Shown: positions 1-8,787 of the stretch, in pieces
How positions within the stretch are numbered: the first letter of the stretch is position 1
How the letters are laid out: every line of letters starts with the position of its first letter
DNA from: Chrysochromulina tobinii
Lineage: Eukaryota > Haptophyta > Prymnesiales > Chrysochromulinaceae
DNA: 27,744 bases
Direction of reading: 5' to 3'
Assembly (NCBI GenBank): GCA_001275005.1
Contig: JWZX01002800.1
Location: 1-27,744 of the forward strand
Translations under genes and position numbers: made by a program
Notes under the pieces: model-generated
What the model was told of the DNA's origin: nothing
Databases searched by the model: none
Seen by the model: only the letters and a program-made list of their open reading frames with translations

Positions 1-2
1 CG

Positions 3-236
3 GAGGCGAAGGCGGCTGCGGAGGCGAAGGCGGCTGCGGAGGCGAAGGCGGCTGCGGAGGCGAAGGCGGCTGCGGAGGCGAAGGCGGCGGCCGAGGCGAA
101 GGCGGCTGCGGAGGCGAAGGTGGCGGCCGAGGCGAAGGCGGCTGCGGAGGCGAAGGCGGCTGCGGAGGCGAAGGCTGCTGCCGAGGTGAAGGCCAAGGCC
201 GAGGCGGAGGCAGCTGCAGAGGCGGCCGCGGAGGCG
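3..236 (+). repeat. 18-bp coding minisatellite (EAKAAA units)
   Basis: Near-perfect tandem 18-bp units (gaggcgaaggcggctgcg and close variants) encode repeated Glu-Ala-Lys-Ala-Ala-Ala. The units keep the reading frame and become irregular toward the 3' side. The array continues beyond the left window edge. Confidence 0.9.
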
Positions 237-983
237 AAGCTACTCGCGGAATTTCCCTGGCTTGATGCAGCGCTTTGCAAGGCCCTGAAAGGCTTCGATA
301 TCAGGTCTGTGGGCTCAGTGCTCATGGAGAATGACGTCAAAACGCTCGCCGACGCTAATGAGTTGAGCCTCCCAGCTCTCAAGGAGCTCGGCTTCTCGGT
401 GGGGGTGCGCAATCGGCTGTTCAAGGCCTTCGCTGTGGCGACTGAGAAGCAGGCAATCGCCGAGGCGAAGGCGAAGGCGGCTGCGGAGGCGAAGGCGGCT
501 GCCCAGGAGAAGGCCAAGGCCGAGGCGGAGGCAGCCGCAGAGGCGGCCGCGGAGGCGAAGCTACTCTCGGAATTTCCCTGGCTCGATGCAAGCCTGCGCA
601 AGTGTATCTGCAAGGTTCAAGAGCCTTCGTCTGTGGTCGCACTGCTGGAGGAGAACGACGTCAAAACGCTCGCCGACGCTAAGGCGTTGAGCCTCGGAGC
701 TATGAAGGAGTTTGGCTTCTCGGTGGGGGTGCGCAATCGGCTGCTCAAGGCCTTCTTCGCCGCTGACGAGGTAGACGAGGATTCAAATCTAGAGATCTGC
801 GTGGGCGTCATTTGCATGGTGATTGGGCTCGGGATGCGCAGCGACCTCAACGGCAAGAAGGCTCGCGTGATCGGGCTCGATGCGGAAAAGGGCCTTTGGC
901 ACGTCACAGTCGACGGCGAGGCCGAGGGCTCCAAGTTGGCGCTGCGTCCGAAGAATCTCAAGCCGCTTGCCTCGGCCGTTTAG
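3..983 (+). CDS. Protein with Glu-Ala-Lys helix and duplicated SAM-like modules (5' end outside window)
   Basis: The frame is open from the first bases and ends at TAG 981-983, so the 5' end lies outside the window. The protein starts in a highly regular Glu-Ala-Lys repeat expected to form a long charged helix. It then has two copies of a module: an Ala/Glu-rich linker, the words EFPWLDA, and a helical segment ending in LKELGFSVGVRNRLFKAF (first copy) or a close variant (second copy). This ending resembles the C-terminal half of a SAM domain, a protein-interaction fold; that is a pattern match by eye. The copies are about 107 codons apart and very similar in DNA. A C-terminal segment (DLNGKKARVIGLDAEKG ... 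LRPKNLKPL) resembles a small beta-rich module that I recall from other algal proteins. The role is probably scaffolding, but no enzyme function is visible. The frame is confident, the function is not. Confidence 0.75.
   Translation, partial: EAKAAAEAKAAAEAKAAAEAKAAAEAKAAAEAKAAAEAKVAAEAKAAAEAKAAAEAKAAAEVKAKAEAEAAAEAAAEAKLLAEFPWLDAALCKALKGFDIRSVGSVLMENDVKTLADANELSLPALKELGFSVGVRNRLFKAFAVATEKQAIAEAKAKAAAEAKAAAQEKAKAEAEAAAEAAAEAKLLSEFPWLDASLRKCICKVQEPSSVVALLEENDVKTLADAKALSLGAMKEFGFSVGVRNRLLKAFFAADEVDEDSNLEICVGVICMVIGLGMRSDLNGKKARVIGLDAEKGLWHVTVDGEAEGSKLALRPKNLKPLASAV
191..760 (+). repeat. Tandem duplication of a ~321-bp coding module
   Basis: The stretch starting near 191 (ggccaaggccgaggcggagg) recurs near 512, and the two copies stay highly similar through the EFPWLDA and LKELGFSVGVRNRL coding segments. 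The offset of 321 bp is 107 codons, so the duplication preserves the frame. It accounts for the two SAM-like modules of the first gene. Confidence 0.75.
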
Positions 984-1715
984 AAGCTGTTGTCACGTGG
1001 CGTTTGGTCGATGAACGGTGGTGGAGAGCTCACATATTCCCGCTGTGTCGCATGAGGATGCGGTCTCATCAGATTGGCCGTAAGCGTAACAGGATGCGGT
1101 CTGATCGGATTGGTCGATCGGATTTCGGATAAGTCCTGAGAGGCCAGAGCTAGGCGCCCGGAGCGCGGAGGGGTTTGGGGGTGTTCTGGGGTGTACAGGC
1201 GTAGGCAGGCAGGCGTTGACTTATAGCAATCGAGAGCCGAGCATGACGCGACGTCATAGCTCTCCACGCCACCCACCAGCGCCCGGGGCGCGCGCGCGCG
1301 CTCGCATACGCTAATGGGTCGAAGAGGTCACACATCGTCCTGCTACGGGCGAAGGCGTACATGGCACATTCACATACTGCGATACAGCTGAGCTCGTAGC
1401 TCTATCGTAGCTCTATCGCCCGCCACTGTGGTCACCGGCCCGGCCGGAGATCCGACGCGGCCCGACGCACCCGACCTGCGACCAGCTCTGCGCACACCAA
1501 CGAGCAACGACAAGCACTACCCCCCAAACCCGCACCAATGAGCCTCACTCAACCCAAGTAGTACCCAGCCGATCGCCCACCGCGCGATCGCCGATCCGTA
1601 TAACCTGCAAACACAGTCCACAAGGGCAGGTTCTGGGCCACTGGGGCAGGGGATGCTTTGTGGATGCTGTTGGGGGATTACGTAGAACGGCATGTTCCTG
1701 ATCTCCTGCGTCATG
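984..1715. other. Convergent 3' intergenic region with small imperfect repeats
   Basis: No convincing gene is seen between the two convergent genes. There is an imperfect direct repeat of about 26 bp (1055-1080 and 1091-1116, starting aggatgcggtct), a tandem 11-bp repeat (cgtagctctat twice, around 1395-1416) and a short CG dinucleotide run near 1289-1302. Open frames here have no protein-like composition. Confidence 0.6.
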
Positions 1716-2561
1716 CTATCTCCCCCCTTTGAAAATGCGCCGACCGGTGCCGATGCCTGTTGCAGCAATGCGTCGGAAAGACGTCATGCCGGTCGTCTCT
1801 TTGACGAATGGCTTGACCCACTCGGGCTTGGCTCCCAACTTGATGGCTTCCTCACGCAGCCCAGGTACCTTGTGGAGTATCAGCCGCAGCGTCGCCGCAC
1901 CGACCTCCTGCGCCGCGGGGATGGCGTGGTGTGCGTTCATCGCATCGATCACCGCCTTGAGCGCCCCTACATCGGCCGCCTTCTGCCGCCGATGGATGGC
2001 CATATCATCTTCTCCGTAGCAGCAGTTCTGGAGGGCAATGCAGCCCATCTCCTGTACCTCCGCGTTGCTGACCATCATTATCATCGCATTCACGACCGCC
2101 TCAAGTGCGCCCGACGATACGGACGTGTTGCGGTGATCATTCGCCTCCCCCGAGCACAGGTTGACAATGGCAGCGAGACCCTGCAGCTGCACGTTCATAT
2201 CAACTGGAAGCGCCTTCATCGCCCCCACGACTGCCGCTGATGCCCCTTGCTTGTCGCACTCGTTGCACTGCTCGGCATCACGGCAGAGGACTCGCACGCG
2301 CCTACAGCAAACCTCCACAACCGCGTTATTGAGAGGCCTGGCCAGCAATGCCTCGTTCAGCATCTTGACCACTTCAGCTGGCCCCATCTTGTCTATTTCG
2401 ACACACTTCTTGTGTGTTTCAGCGACGGGGTCAGAAGATACTGCTCCCGCGCCGATAGTCTCTTCTTGCGAAACGCTGGAGAGCGAAACGCTGGGATGTG
2501 GTTCGCCGCCGTCGATGGGCGCCCCCGCCGGCGCACCCTCCACGCTCTGTTCCGCGCCCAT
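1716..2561 (-). CDS. Armadillo-repeat protein, predicted N-myristoylated
   Basis: A 281-residue protein with armadillo-type helical repeats. Visible repeat signatures include LQGLAAIVNLCSGE, GALEAVVNAMIMM, VQEMGCIALQNCCYG and GALKAVIDAMNAHHAIPAAQEVGAATLRLIL. Such repeats form a superhelix that binds other proteins. I chose the second Met of the open frame (2559-2561) because it gives MGAEQS, which fits the N-myristoyltransferase pattern (Gly2, Ser6); the longer start at 2597 would bury it. About 80 residues of Ser/Glu-rich linker precede the first repeat. The C-terminus is basic and Gly-rich (GRRIFKGGR). The inferred role is a lipid-anchored adaptor at a membrane. No close named orthologue is recognised. 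The TAG stop is at 1716-1718. Confidence 0.85.
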   Translation of the reverse strand: MGAEQSVEGAPAGAPIDGGEPHPSVSLSSVSQEETIGAGAVSSDPVAETHKKCVEIDKMGPAEVVKMLNEALLARPLNNAVVEVCCRRVRVLCRDAEQCNECDKQGASAAVVGAMKALPVDMNVQLQGLAAIVNLCSGEANDHRNTSVSSGALEAVVNAMIMMVSNAEVQEMGCIALQNCCYGEDDMAIHRRQKAADVGALKAVIDAMNAHHAIPAAQEVGAATLRLILHKVPGLREEAIKLGAKPEWVKPFVKETTGMTSFRRIAATGIGTGRRIFKGGR

Positions 2562-2925
2562 GTTGAAGCGATGGAATCGTTTTTGGGCTCCCCACACAGT
2601 GGACAGTTTTGGGAATGCGCCCTTGAGCGCCGCTTTGGGCGTGACGTTGGCACCAACTCGTTGTGACTGACGGACAGTCCGGACCGGACGACGGGTGTGC
2701 CTTCTCCCTCTCCGGATTCCGTAAATTCAGGCCGGCGTCGCCCGGGGCAAGCTGTTCGGTCGCTCCCCGGGAAGAACGTTCAGGTGAGAGGTGTATTTGC
2801 TGGCGTGACCGCGTGTGGCGAAATGTTGATAAAGCCCATAAGGTCTCAAGGAAACAAAGCCCCATCTGAGGCGGGCGCGTGCTTTCCATTTCACTAGGGT
2901 CATCGTAGGAATCTAAAACGACGAC
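2562..2925. other. Intergenic gap upstream of the armadillo gene
   Basis: This 364-bp gap lies between two minus-strand genes and should hold the armadillo promoter and the GH43 3' end. I see no TATA-like element, repeat or extra gene that I can support. Confidence 0.5.
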
Positions 2926-4947
2926 TCACGCGCGCACTAGCTGCGTGCCCACGGTGCGCCCAGCCTCGTTGAGGGCATCCACGACGAAGAGGTACTCGAC
3001 TCCAACGGAGAGGGCGCGAATTCGGACGCTCGTCTCGCGCCCGTCCACCTGAAAGCTGTGGTACAGGTCGGCCTCGCCGAGCGCCGTCGCGGCCACGCCG
3101 TACCTGACGAGATACAAGCTCAAAGGCGCGGGCGGCGCCAGCCAGCTCACATTGGCTTGGCGCGCGTCGTCGTGGGCGCGTTCGACGGCCAATCCGGCCA
3201 CGGGGGGCGGCGGCTGTGCCGCCGGGTTCAGCCCGAACACGCGAAATCCGCTCAGCGAGAACAGCGCCCCCGCCGGGGTATGTGCACTCGTCACGCGCAC
3301 CTAATGAGGGAGGCAATCCTACTGATGAGCCAGGCAATCAGCCCCCGCCGGGGTATGTGCACTCGTCACGCGCACCTGGCGCATGGTCGTTGGCTGCGAA
3401 AGCTCGACGTAGTCGTGGGGGGCGTCGCGTACGACAGCGGGAGCGCGCCGGTCCAGCGCCGGCAGGACCAACCACTCGTCGGTGGCGCCGCCCTTGCTCT
3501 CCTCGCCTACCTTGCCGCCCTCGCTGCCGGTGGTGTATTCGACATAGTAGCGGCACGCATCCGATGGCGGTAGCTTGCCGAGGGCGCTTGAGTTCTGCTC
3601 AGCGAAGTTGAGTTGGATGGCATGCACCATCACGGGCGCGCCGAGATCGATGGAGATCCACTCGCCGGGCGCGCCGCTCGCAGCAGACCACCAAGTTCGA
3701 AGATCCTCATCCACCGCACGCATGGGGCTGTAGTCCACGGCGAGGGCCAGCGTGGGGCTGCAGTCGGTGGCACGCGCGTCGTACTGAGCGTCGTGCTGAG
3801 CGTCATGGTCGGTGCCAAAGGCGCTCGCGTTGGTGGCTCTGAGGGTACTCGGCGCATCAACGCGAGCCTCACAGGCGCGATCGTGAGCCGTTGAGCCGTT
3901 GAAGGGCGGCGGCTCATACGTAGAAGAGGCTGTGGTTGGCTTGAGGTAGGACAGTAGCATCCACGGCGGGTGTGATCCGTCAATGGATGACATCGGGTAA
4001 TCACCGAGGGTCCCATTCATGCGCAGCGCCGCCGCACCGCCAGGCCCTTGCCCCGGCCGCAGCTCCATCGGAAAGAGCCCAATACGGCGCTCAAACTTGT
4101 GCCGGACGCTGATTGTGGTGGTGCCCGCATGCCACCACCGCCCGTCTACATCCTGAAAGGTACTTCCATGCCCAGCCCCCGCCGCGAAACCGTTCGGCTT
4201 GTGCGCGAAGGGCGAGTCCGCATCGCGCGTGTACGGACCGAGTGCATGATCGCTGACGAGGACGCCGTCGCCGTAGCTCTTGTATTGCGTGCTCGGCCCC
4301 GCGTACTGGAAATAGTACTTGCCACCTTGGCCACGAGGCCACTTGGTGATCCAAGAGCCCTCAATCCAGGGCGGAGTCCCATCAAGCTCGTTCTCATCTC
4401 CGGGCGTCTCCCAGCCATGAACGCTGCCGTTGCCGCGCGCGACCGCCAGGCGCTCGCCCACCTCAGTCCATCCGGCTGATGGGTCCAGCTGCACCATGTG
4501 CGTCGCGTCGTTGTTCGAGCACCCGAAGGCGACGTACACGCTCCCATCGTCGTCCAGGAAGAGCGCCGGGTCGTAATACTGTGAAAGGTTGGCCACTTTG
4601 GTCCACTTTCCTCCGAGCGGGTCGCGGGTCGAGAAGACGGCCGCGCTGCTGAACGCTGTGAAGTAGAGCGTGCCGTTGATCTCGACGACTGTCGGCGCGT
4701 AGTCCTCTAGCGGCAGGCCCGTCGGCTCAATCAAAGTCCACTGGACCAGGTCGCGGCTGTGCCAGTAGCCGCCCGACTTGCTCGCAAACAACCAGTACTG
4801 GCCGTCAAACACAACTATCGTCGGGTCGGCCGCCTCGCGACGAGAGGGCTCATCGAGCTGAAAGCGGTAGTCGAGATTGAGAGGGTTGCAAAAGGTCGCG
4901 GCGCACGTAAGGGCGTGGGCGAGTACATACATCGTCAGGAGCACCAA
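2926..4947 (-). CDS. Secreted GH43-family glycosidase with discoidin and FN3 domains (2 exons)
   Basis: Exon 1 is 3376..4947 and exon 2 is 2926..3300, joined in phase 0 over a 75-nt GT-AG intron, giving 648 residues. An N-terminal signal peptide (MVLLTMYVLAHALTC) is followed by a five-bladed propeller of GH43 type. The triad is visible: Asp41 (base, in AADPTIVV), Asp126 (in YYDPALF) and Glu196 (acid, in WIEGSW). Residues about 370-525 look like an F5/8-type C (discoidin) carbohydrate-binding domain (DEDLRTWWSA, WISIDLG). The tail (about 560-648) is a fibronectin type III domain. Many N-glycosylation sequons fit secretion. GH43 enzymes cleave arabinan, xylan or galactan linkages; the exact substrate is not readable here. 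Without splicing the protein ends at an in-frame TAG (3319-3321) and loses most of the FN3 domain. Confidence 0.88.
3266..3377. repeat. 37-bp perfect direct repeat spanning both splice sites
   Basis: Positions 3266-3302 and 3341-3377 are identical over 37 bp, offset 75 bp. The 38 bp between them (3303-3340) contain two near-copies of a 15-mer (3304-3318 and 3325-3339, two mismatches, 21 bp apart). Each 37-mer contains the AGGT on which splicing acts. Confidence 0.95.
3301..3375 (-). other. 75-nt intron of the GH43 gene
   Basis: On the minus strand the donor reads AG|GTGCGCGTGACG and the acceptor CCCTCATTAG|GTGCGCG. Removal joins TMRQ to VRVTSAHTPAGA and keeps the frame into the FN3 domain. 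The intron contains two in-frame TAG stops. Its first 35 nt copy the start of exon 2 because both splice junctions lie in the same 37-bp direct repeat. Confidence 0.8.
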
Positions 4948-4952
4948 CCACT

Positions 4953-4982
4953 GTTAATGTACACAGAGTACCGGTACCGGTA
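4953..4982 (-). promoter_or_regulatory. Promoter-proximal GTTAATGTAC motif and TACCGGTACCGGTA palindrome
   Basis: Just upstream of the GH43 start, GTTAATGTAC (plus-strand reading, 4953-4962) is followed by a 14-bp perfect palindrome (4969-4982). A near-identical combination occurs upstream of the PH-domain gene (17582-17596). A related palindrome GTACCGGTAC is at 5081-5090. The function is inferred from position and recurrence only. Confidence 0.45.
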
Positions 4983-5017
4983 AAAAGACACCGGGGGGAG
5001 CCGGGACTCGCACGTCC

Positions 5018-5024
5018 ATTTATA
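5018..5024 (-). promoter_or_regulatory. TATA-box-like element for the GH43 gene
   Basis: The minus strand reads TATAAAT, about 70 bp upstream of the GH43 start codon. The spacing suits a TATA box with a short 5' UTR. This is inferred from sequence only. Confidence 0.45.
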
Positions 5025-5359
5025 TTCCTCAAGTTCACACTTCACAACAATGTCCGCAGGGACGGCTTAGAAGTTCCGAGGTACCGGTACATAGGCGCGC
5101 TGAAAGGTGGACCGCGAGCGAGTGAGTGAGCGAGATATTAAAGAGATTGAGACACAGACACACTAGAGACTTTGAAACGCGTGGAGACGTCGTTGAAGTG
5201 TTCAGAATTTTACGGCGCCGAGTTGGCGGGAATCTTTGACGCCCGCGGTTGCAGATTCCGTCTTTCCTAAAAAGCGCAAGACGCCACCGCGCAATCGCGC
5301 ACGCCACCTTCATCGTACAGCTGGAGAAGCTTCGGTCCCGATCGGCGCGGGTACTCGTC

Positions 5360-5707
5360 ATGATGGCGAACGGCGATATTTGCGTCACACCTTCCACACC
5401 AGCGGTGATGCAGGCAGCTTGCGAAACTGCTATGCTGGGAGAAGATATGTGCAGGGAGAAGGCCAACACGCTGATCCGCAAGGAGCACATGGATCCTACG
5501 AAATCGCCGATCCTGGTGGCCCAGCCGGGAAGCTACACGTCATGCGAGGTTCCGCCCATCACCATCCAGGGCCCCTTTACGCCCTGCACGAACGTCATCT
5601 CAAAGCAAAGGCGGGTACCTTCTGCTCCTCGTGCTAAACGCCAACACGCCTTCCTGACGCGCACCGGGCATCCTATGGGACCCGCGCGCTGGCTCCAATT
5701 CTTATAG
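5360..5707 (+). CDS. Orphan ORF, possible small protein or exon
   Basis: An ATG-started frame of 115 codons (MMANGDICVTPSTPAV...) ends at TAG 5705-5707. The middle part (around ILVAQPGSYTSCEVPPITIQ) has G/C in most third codon positions, as in the confident genes here, and several Cys residues. The last 40 residues look less protein-like, so an unrecognised splice site near 5610 is possible. The frame extends upstream to about 5249 without an ATG. No family is recognised. It sits divergently from the GH43 gene and would share its 5' region. It may also be chance. Confidence 0.35.
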   Translation: MMANGDICVTPSTPAVMQAACETAMLGEDMCREKANTLIRKEHMDPTKSPILVAQPGSYTSCEVPPITIQGPFTPCTNVISKQRRVPSAPRAKRQHAFLTRTGHPMGPARWLQFL

Positions 5708-6138
5708 ACTCCCACATCCCGGAATGAACGCATCGGTGGCACCGGGTGATGTAGATCTCGGGCCTCCGCCACGCGCCTAGAAAAATGTGGACAAAGATTT
5801 CAGAAATCTCATGCAGTTCCAGTTGCTTGGCCTTGCCGGGGGGATCAGACACTCGGTGTGTGGTGTACAGCCGAGGCCCGAGCCGTATTTTGTGAGTTTG
5901 TCCTGTAGCCGCCATGCTGTGAATGCGAAGACGCACGATTGCCGTAGTTGGTGGTGTGTGTGCAGCATACTCTCAGATCATGCAGATCATGATCATCGAG
6001 GCGCCTGTACGCGGACCATCAACACCATACAGGGCACACTCTCGTCTGATCGGTCTATGCCGAGTCAGATAGAGATACATCTCATGTGTGGGTGCAGGGG
6101 CGTGTTCGCGCCGTGGCAGCTTGCATCCTTCGTCATCC
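5708..6138. other. Intergenic region between orphan ORF and PWP1 3' end
   Basis: A 431-bp gap between convergent frames. It contains a small tandem duplication of cagatcatg (about 5974-5991) and nothing else that I can support. Confidence 0.5.
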
Positions 6139-8127
6139 TCACCGCCCCTTTTTTGCGGCCTTGGCCTTGTTCTTCGGCTTGCCTCGCCTCGCCTTCTTCG
6201 CTGCCGCTGCGAGTGCAGCTTCTACGCGGGCGCGGTGCGCCGCAGCTTCGCTCTCTCTGGCAGTCTGCTCGAGCACGGCCGGCGCCACCGCTTCGTCCTC
6301 CTCGTCCTCCTCGTCCTCTTCCTCGTCCTCGTCCTCCTCATCATCCATCTCCACATCGCGCGCCACCGCCTTGCCCTTGCTACCGGCGGCCGCCTTGCCA
6401 CTGCTCATACCGCCTCCGCCATTGGCACTCATGCCGCCGTCCCGAGCGCCGCCGCCCTTGGCACTTGTAGCACGCCCCGCTGAGGACGCTGCCGCCGCCG
6501 CGCCGACTTCGCCGCGGACGATTGCGTTGCCACCGTAGTGCTCGCGCCCGTCGTCGTCGTCGTCGTCTTCGTCGGACGAGTTGACGTCAAGTGCCCCCAT
6601 GCCCGCGACCGCGTTCGAGAGCACGCGCCCGTCCTCGTCAAGGGCCGCCACAGCTGTGGGGAAGCGCTCCTGCATCGCTTCGAGCTCAAGGGTATTCCAC
6701 ACCCCGAGCTTTCCAGACGCGCCGCCCGCGCCGAGCAAGGTGGGCGAATCGGATGCGAAGCTCACGTCGAAGATGGCGCCGAGGCCCATGTTTCGACGGC
6801 CCACGATCTCTGGCTTCGCGCCGCTCACCGACCACACCTTGACCAGCTTATCCTGGCCCCCGGTAGCGAGGATATCACTTGCAGCCGGGCAAAAGTCGAG
6901 AGCCGCCGTCGCGCCGCTGTGCGCCTGCAGTGACCAGACGGCGCCGCCGCTGGCGCCGCCACCACTGTGCCGGATATCGAAGCATTTGACGAGCCCGTCC
7001 TCGCTCGAGACGACGAAACTCATACCTCCGGGACTCCAGCGCACCCGTTCGGCGTCGGCCGTGAGCTGCCACTCACGTGCAGTCGGGCCGGCGGGCGCGC
7101 GCACATCGACCGCGATGGCGCGCTTGTCGAAGCCAGCGGAGAGGAGGCCGGCGGCCTCGGTGGGGTGCCACGCGAGCGCTTGCACCTTGTCCGTGTGCTG
7201 CGTGAGCGCCATCGTGGAGCCGCCCACGTCGCCGTCAAGATCCCACAGCCTTACAGTAGCATCCGCTGAGCCGGACGCGAGCAGATTGGGTTTCAGGGTA
7301 TTCCACGAGAGGCACATGACGGCATCGGTGTGGCCCTGCGGCCCGCCCGATGCTCCGCCCAGCTTCTTCTTGCGCTTCGGCTTCTTGCCGGCCGCGCCCT
7401 CGCCAGCCGCGCCATCCTTCTTGCTTCCCTTTTGGCGCTCGCTGGCCGCAAGCGCCTCCGCCGCGGCTGACGTGAATTGCGAGTCAGCGGCCGCGGCGGC
7501 AGCCTCGGCGCCGAGGACGCACACGGGCTCGAGGGCATCGATCACGTCGAGGTCCCAAATCTCGATATACGGTGCGAACGTGCCCACTGCAGCGTAGTTG
7601 CCGCGTGGACGCGAGGTAGATGATGACGCACCCGCCGCCGCTGCAGGATGGTGGTCGAGCCACGCGACGCACAGTGGGAAGACAGGAAGTGGGATGTCGT
7701 GGTGCGGGTACAGGTTATCCACGGGCTCCTCGTAAATGTACACCTCGAGGTTGCTCAGCTGCTCGTCCGAGCGCGCGCCGAGCAGCACCAGGTCTGTCTC
7801 AGTAATCTCGTAGTCGTCGATCTCCGAGTCAATGTCCTCGTCCTCGTTGATCGTAATGTTGGGATCCTCCTTGTTGGAGCGGTAATACATGATGTTGCCC
7901 GCCGTCAGCACAGGCGTTGCCTCCTCGTCATCGTCCTCCTCATCTGCCTCATCCTCTGCCGAGCGCCGCTTGCCTGCCGCCTTGCCACGCTGGCTGCTGC
8001 TGCTCGATGCGGCAGCCATTGCAGGCTCTGCGGGTGCTTGGCCAGCCATCACCTCATGGAGCCCCGCTTCCGTCGTCGGGACGCGTGCCGCCGCTCCACG
8101 CCGCACCCAGGCGATCGACGAGATCAT
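6139..8127 (-). CDS. PWP1: PWP1-type WD40 ribosome-biogenesis protein
   Basis: A 662-residue WD40 protein. The start at 8125-8127 gives MISSIAWVRRG, matching the conserved PWP1 N-terminus (yeast MISATNWVPRG); the frame runs on to 8328, but that part is low-complexity Arg-rich sequence. Family hallmarks are the acidic region (about 55-120), LEVYIYEEP, YPHHDIPLPVFPLCVAWLD (141-158) and NYAAVGTFAPYIEIWDLD (177-194). Then come propeller repeats such as GHTDAVMCLSWN, LASGSADATVRLWDLDG, SEDGLVKCFDIR and LATGGQDKLVKVWSV. A Lys-rich loop (about 230-256) and a long acidic then basic C-terminal tail fit a nucleolar protein. In yeast and humans PWP1 acts in large-subunit rRNA processing and rDNA chromatin. 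No intron is needed. The identity is secure. Confidence 0.93.
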   Translation of the reverse strand: MISSIAWVRRGAAARVPTTEAGLHEVMAGQAPAEPAMAAASSSSSQRGKAAGKRRSAEDEADEEDDDEEATPVLTAGNIMYYRSNKEDPNITINEDEDIDSEIDDYEITETDLVLLGARSDEQLSNLEVYIYEEPVDNLYPHHDIPLPVFPLCVAWLDHHPAAAAGASSSTSRPRGNYAAVGTFAPYIEIWDLDVIDALEPVCVLGAEAAAAAADSQFTSAAAEALAASERQKGSKKDGAAGEGAAGKKPKRKKKLGGASGGPQGHTDAVMCLSWNTLKPNLLASGSADATVRLWDLDGDVGGSTMALTQHTDKVQALAWHPTEAAGLLSAGFDKRAIAVDVRAPAGPTAREWQLTADAERVRWSPGGMSFVVSSEDGLVKCFDIRHSGGGASGGAVWSLQAHSGATAALDFCPAASDILATGGQDKLVKVWSVSGAKPEIVGRRNMGLGAIFDVSFASDSPTLLGAGGASGKLGVWNTLELEAMQERFPTAVAALDEDGRVLSNAVAGMGALDVNSSDEDDDDDDGREHYGGNAIVRGEVGAAAAASSAGRATSAKGGGARDGGMSANGGGGMSSGKAAAGSKGKAVARDVEMDDEEDEDEEEDEEDEEDEAVAPAVLEQTARESEAAAHRARVEAALAAAAKKARRGKPKNKAKAAKKGR

Positions 8128-8787
8128 TGGCCCGCGGCTAGGCAGTCGACGACCGGAGAGAGGCCGGCTCCCACGGATTGACGCGAGTGATTGGACCACG
8201 CGCCCTGCACACGCGCGCGCGCGCCTGGTCCTCGTCCACTTTTCATTCACGCCAGCAAGTTCAACGCAATCGACGCTTTTCACAGCCATTGCTCGACACT
8301 TTCCAGCTCCTTGTTGACACAAAGACACACGCAGCGTAATACTATGTGATACTCGGCAAACACGTGTTTTCTGCGCAACAGCTCTCTCGAGCCTAAACCG
8401 CTAATTCTGTCCACACTGACTCGCGCCTGCACTGCTGCACATGAGACATGTGGAAGCTCAGGCTGGCATATCTGAGGATCTCATATGATCAGTATGATCA
8501 CCTGGCGGCGGCGCGTGTGTTTCGTGCGCCGGCCGCGTCACGCGGGCTGCAATCTGGAAGAAGGGAGCGACGCCCGGGTCAACCGGGCGCACAAAAAGCT
8601 GGGGTTCCTGTTCCTCGCACTCAGCATGCGAGTGAAGTGATGCGATTCTGCAAGGCAGTTCGGCACGAGGCCTTGCACCGTGCAGCAGCGAGGCTGAGGA
8701 GGCGGGCACCGTCGGCGGGACACATCACGTCGCCGTGGTGACGCGTTGCGCGCTCTCGCGGAGGGTTGGCGGACCTGACCGAAGATC
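8128..8787. other. PWP1 upstream region
   Basis: This gap lies between two minus-strand genes and should contain the PWP1 promoter. Positions 8128-8328 keep the PWP1 frame open but encode non-conserved Arg-rich sequence. A CG/GC dinucleotide run is near 8210-8222. No other gene is supportable; the short frames near 8448-8741 lack protein-like composition. Confidence 0.5.

Noticed and set aside
4990-5020. GTGCGAGTCCC on the minus strand resembling a tRNA T-arm
   Set aside because: No matching A box or acceptor stem upstream; it lies between the TATA-like element and the GH43 start, so it is more likely 5' UTR.
8448-8741. Plus-strand 97-codon frame upstream of the PWP1 gene
   Set aside because: Arg/Ala-rich with no recognisable pattern and no codon bias; probably chance in GC-rich DNA.
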